DNA of 33,209 bases from NCBI RefSeq assembly GCF_026225065.1, contig NZ_JAMFSB010000369.1, positions 1 to 33,209 on the forward strand. Direction: 5' to 3'. This DNA comes from Paraburkholderia sp. GTDB lineage: Bacteria; Pseudomonadota; Gammaproteobacteria; Burkholderiales; Burkholderiaceae. A model generated the notes under the pieces. It was given only the letters and a program-made list of their open reading frames with translations, did no database searches and was not told where the DNA came from. A program made the position numbers and the translations under genes. Each line of letters begins with the position of its first letter. Position 1 is the first letter of the stretch. Positions 32,164-33,209 of this stretch are shown here, in pieces.

Positions 32164-32568
32164 TTAGGAGAGCAGCGCGTAGGTGGTGGTGGCGTGGACC
32201 GCCATCTTGCCGTCCTCGTCGAATAGTTCGACTTCGCCGAACACGAGGTTGCGGCCCATCCGTAGCACGCGCGCGGTGATCAACACGTCACCCTTGCGCA
32301 CTGCGCGCATGAAGCTGATGTTCAGCGAGACGGTGGTCATTGGTTTGAAGCCGTCGAGGGCGGCGGAAATAGCGACGATCATCGCCGTATCGGCCGCCGC
32401 CATGAAGACCTGGCCGCAGATCACGCCGCCGGAGTGGCGCAGCTCGCCAGAAAACGGCAAGCGCATCGTCGCACTCTCCTCGTCGACCTTCACGGGGGTC
32501 AGGGCAAGCGTGCGCACCCACGGCGCCAGCACGCGGTCGAATAGCTCTGCTATCGCTTTGTCATCCAT
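32164..32568 (-). CDS. PaaI-type hotdog-fold acyl-CoA thioesterase
   Basis: A 134-residue single hotdog domain of the PaaI/YigI-like thioesterase family. It carries the family segment LRHSGGVICGQVFMAAADTA (about 43-62; Gly47-Gly48 and Asp60 in the expected active-site helix), followed by the beta strands MTTVSLNISFMRAVRKGDVLITARVLRMGRNL in shorter conserved pieces. It probably hydrolyses acyl-CoA or aryl-CoA thioesters in the cytoplasm; the substrate is not readable. It is first of a two-gene leftward unit with the patatin-like lipase. Confidence 0.9.
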   Translation of the reverse strand: MDDKAIAELFDRVLAPWVRTLALTPVKVDEESATMRLPFSGELRHSGGVICGQVFMAAADTAMIVAISAALDGFKPMTTVSLNISFMRAVRKGDVLITARVLRMGRNLVFGEVELFDEDGKMAVHATTTYALLS

Positions 32569-32726
32569 CGCTTGTCCCCGTTGAACCGCGTGAGGCGTCG
32601 CGCGGCATGGTCTGGCAACATAATACCGGGACGGTAGAAAGTGCGCGTTTTTGGAATCTGACGGGCCCGGCGCTTAAGCAAACGACCGGTGTCACGAATT
32701 TTTTTAAGAAATCTGCTAAAGGGGTC

Positions 32727-32755
32727 TTGGCAACTTAAAAAAAGTCCTTCATAAT
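32727..32755 (+). promoter_or_regulatory. Promoter of tRNA-Lys
   Basis: TTGGCA (32727-32732) and CATAAT (32750-32755) with an exact 17-bp spacer in AT-rich DNA. Transcription would start near 32762, about 7 bp before the mature tRNA. Confidence 0.85.
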
Positions 32756-32768
32756 TCGCAGTCTGTTG

Positions 32769-32844
32769 GGGGCGTTAGCTCAGTTGGTAGAGCAGCGGAC
32801 TCTTAATCCGTAGGTCGAGTGTTCGAGTCACTCACGCCCCACCA
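32769..32844 (+). tRNA. tRNA-Lys (CTT)
   Basis: A complete 76-nt cloverleaf with encoded CCA: acceptor GGGGCGT/ACGCCCC, D stem GCTC/GAGC, anticodon stem GCGGA/TCCGT around loop CTCTTAA (anticodon CTT), T stem GAGTG/CACTC with loop TTCGAGT. It has its own promoter and a strong terminator. Confidence 0.97.
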
Positions 32845-32853
32845 AGAAATTCC

Positions 32854-32890
32854 AGCAAAAAGCCCGGTCCTCGTGACCGGGCTTTTTGCT
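32854..32890 (+). terminator. Rho-independent terminator of tRNA-Lys
   Basis: AGCAAAAAGCCCGGTC (32854-32869) pairs perfectly with GACCGGGCTTTTTGCT (32875-32890) around a 5-nt loop. The T-run on the 3' arm follows a GC-rich core. Confidence 0.92.
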
Positions 32891-33094
32891 TTCTGGGATT
32901 CGTGTAGGCACTGCGTATCCACATCCCTCGGGCGCAACTTCACGACAACGTGCTCCAAGGCAATCTACTACAGGCTTGTTGCTGACAGCCTTCCGCCTCA
33001 CCTAAAACCCTCCTCATCCAATCTTCGCCAAAGCGCGGCGTCCCGATCGGATTAGCTCGTCCCGCCCCAATTCCCCTTGCATCTTCCCAAAATA
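32891..33094. other. Gene-poor stretch after tRNA-Lys
   Basis: About 200 bp with no convincing gene and visibly lower GC than the core region to the left. Short frames on both strands lack ribosome binding sites and recognisable domains. The downstream part leads into the LexA-type operators. Confidence 0.5.
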
Positions 33095-33127
33095 CTGTAT
33101 AAATTCACAGTGTGTATGTTCATACAG
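33095..33127 (+). promoter_or_regulatory. Tandem LexA-type SOS boxes
   Basis: CTGT-N8-ACAG at 33095-33110 is an exact SOS-box core and overlaps a TATAAA (-10-like, 33098-33103). A second site, GTGT-N8-ACAG (33112-33127), has one mismatch and starts 17 bp later. Together they lie directly before the ATG at 33138. Confidence 0.6.
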
Positions 33128-33137
33128 GGGTAGAGCA

Positions 33138-33209
33138 ATGAACCAGCTTATCCGCATCCTGAACGACGACGACCGCGAGACACTCGCCTGGCTGTGCAAG
33201 CATGCCGGC
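33138..33209 (+). CDS. Start of an unidentified, probably SOS-regulated gene (partial, runs off the right edge)
   Basis: An open frame begins at the ATG at 33138 after AGGGGTAG, a fair ribosome binding site, and continues to the window end: 24 residues, MNQLIRILNDDDRETLAWLC then KHAG. I do not recognise it. The short acidic/helical N-terminus does not identify a family. The tandem LexA-type boxes just upstream suggest control by DNA damage. It follows tRNA-Lys, so it may be the first gene of an inserted region. Confidence 0.5.
   Translation, partial: MNQLIRILNDDDRETLAWLCKHAG

Overview
This window is a GC-rich chromosomal stretch from a Burkholderiaceae betaproteobacterium, most likely Paraburkholderia or a close Burkholderia relative. 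The evidence is gene order and protein detail: gatC/gatA divergent from mreBCD-mrdA-rodA, rsmB followed by a DUF4390 protein and an NtrYX-type kinase/regulator pair, def-fmt divergent from dprA, and a QueE with the CX14CX2C cluster motif known from Burkholderia multivorans. Nearly everything is core genome. I see no insertion sequence, prophage or CRISPR array.

Layout. 1-1569 (-): end of the tRNA-dependent amidotransferase operon (gatC, gatA; gatA runs off the left edge). 1948-8563 (+): rod-shape and elongasome operon mreB-mreC-mreD-mrdA-rodA, closed by a long perfect hairpin. 8639-10226 (-): Sel1-repeat secreted protein, HpcH/HpaI aldolase and a possible coupled small ORF. 10296-10394: an unusual 11-bp-period degenerate tandem array. 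10402-12300 (-): queC-queE-queD for the 7-deazaguanine precursor preQ0. 12709-12784 (-): tRNA-Phe with its own promoter and terminator. 12884-17986 (-): rsmB, DUF4390, ntrY-like and ntrX-like genes, overlapping or abutting. 18245-21566 (-): def, fmt, a LysE-type exporter and htpX. 21823-26359 (+): dprA, a thioredoxin-like gene and topB. 26502-29797 (-): a LysR regulator and GTP-dependent PEP carboxykinase. 30172-31185 (+): D-2-hydroxyacid dehydrogenase. 31262-32568 (-): hotdog thioesterase and patatin-like lipase. 32769-32844 (+): tRNA-Lys(CTT), followed by less GC-rich DNA and the start of a gene with tandem LexA-type operators at the right edge.

How the genes work together. MreBCD, PBP2 and RodA form the lateral-wall synthesis machine. 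GatCAB completes Asn-tRNA and/or Gln-tRNA. QueD, QueE and QueC act in sequence from dihydroneopterin triphosphate to preQ0. Def and Fmt handle N-formyl-methionine, and RsmB methylates 16S rRNA. DprA and TopB act on DNA in recombination and topology. NtrYX is a membrane sensor with a response regulator that lacks the sigma-54 ATPase domain.

The most interesting non-textbook signals are: (1) MreC and PBP2, two periplasm-facing elongasome proteins, end in nearly the same ten residues ((K/R)QP(A/V)(T/S)GGIDE) after long low-complexity tails; (2) the 11-bp-period TTGC array beside queD; (3) tandem LexA-type boxes in front of an unidentified gene just past tRNA-Lys; (4) a perfect TGTGA-N6-TCACA site between pckG and the dehydrogenase. 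All regulatory and small-ORF claims come from reading the sequence and have no experimental support here.
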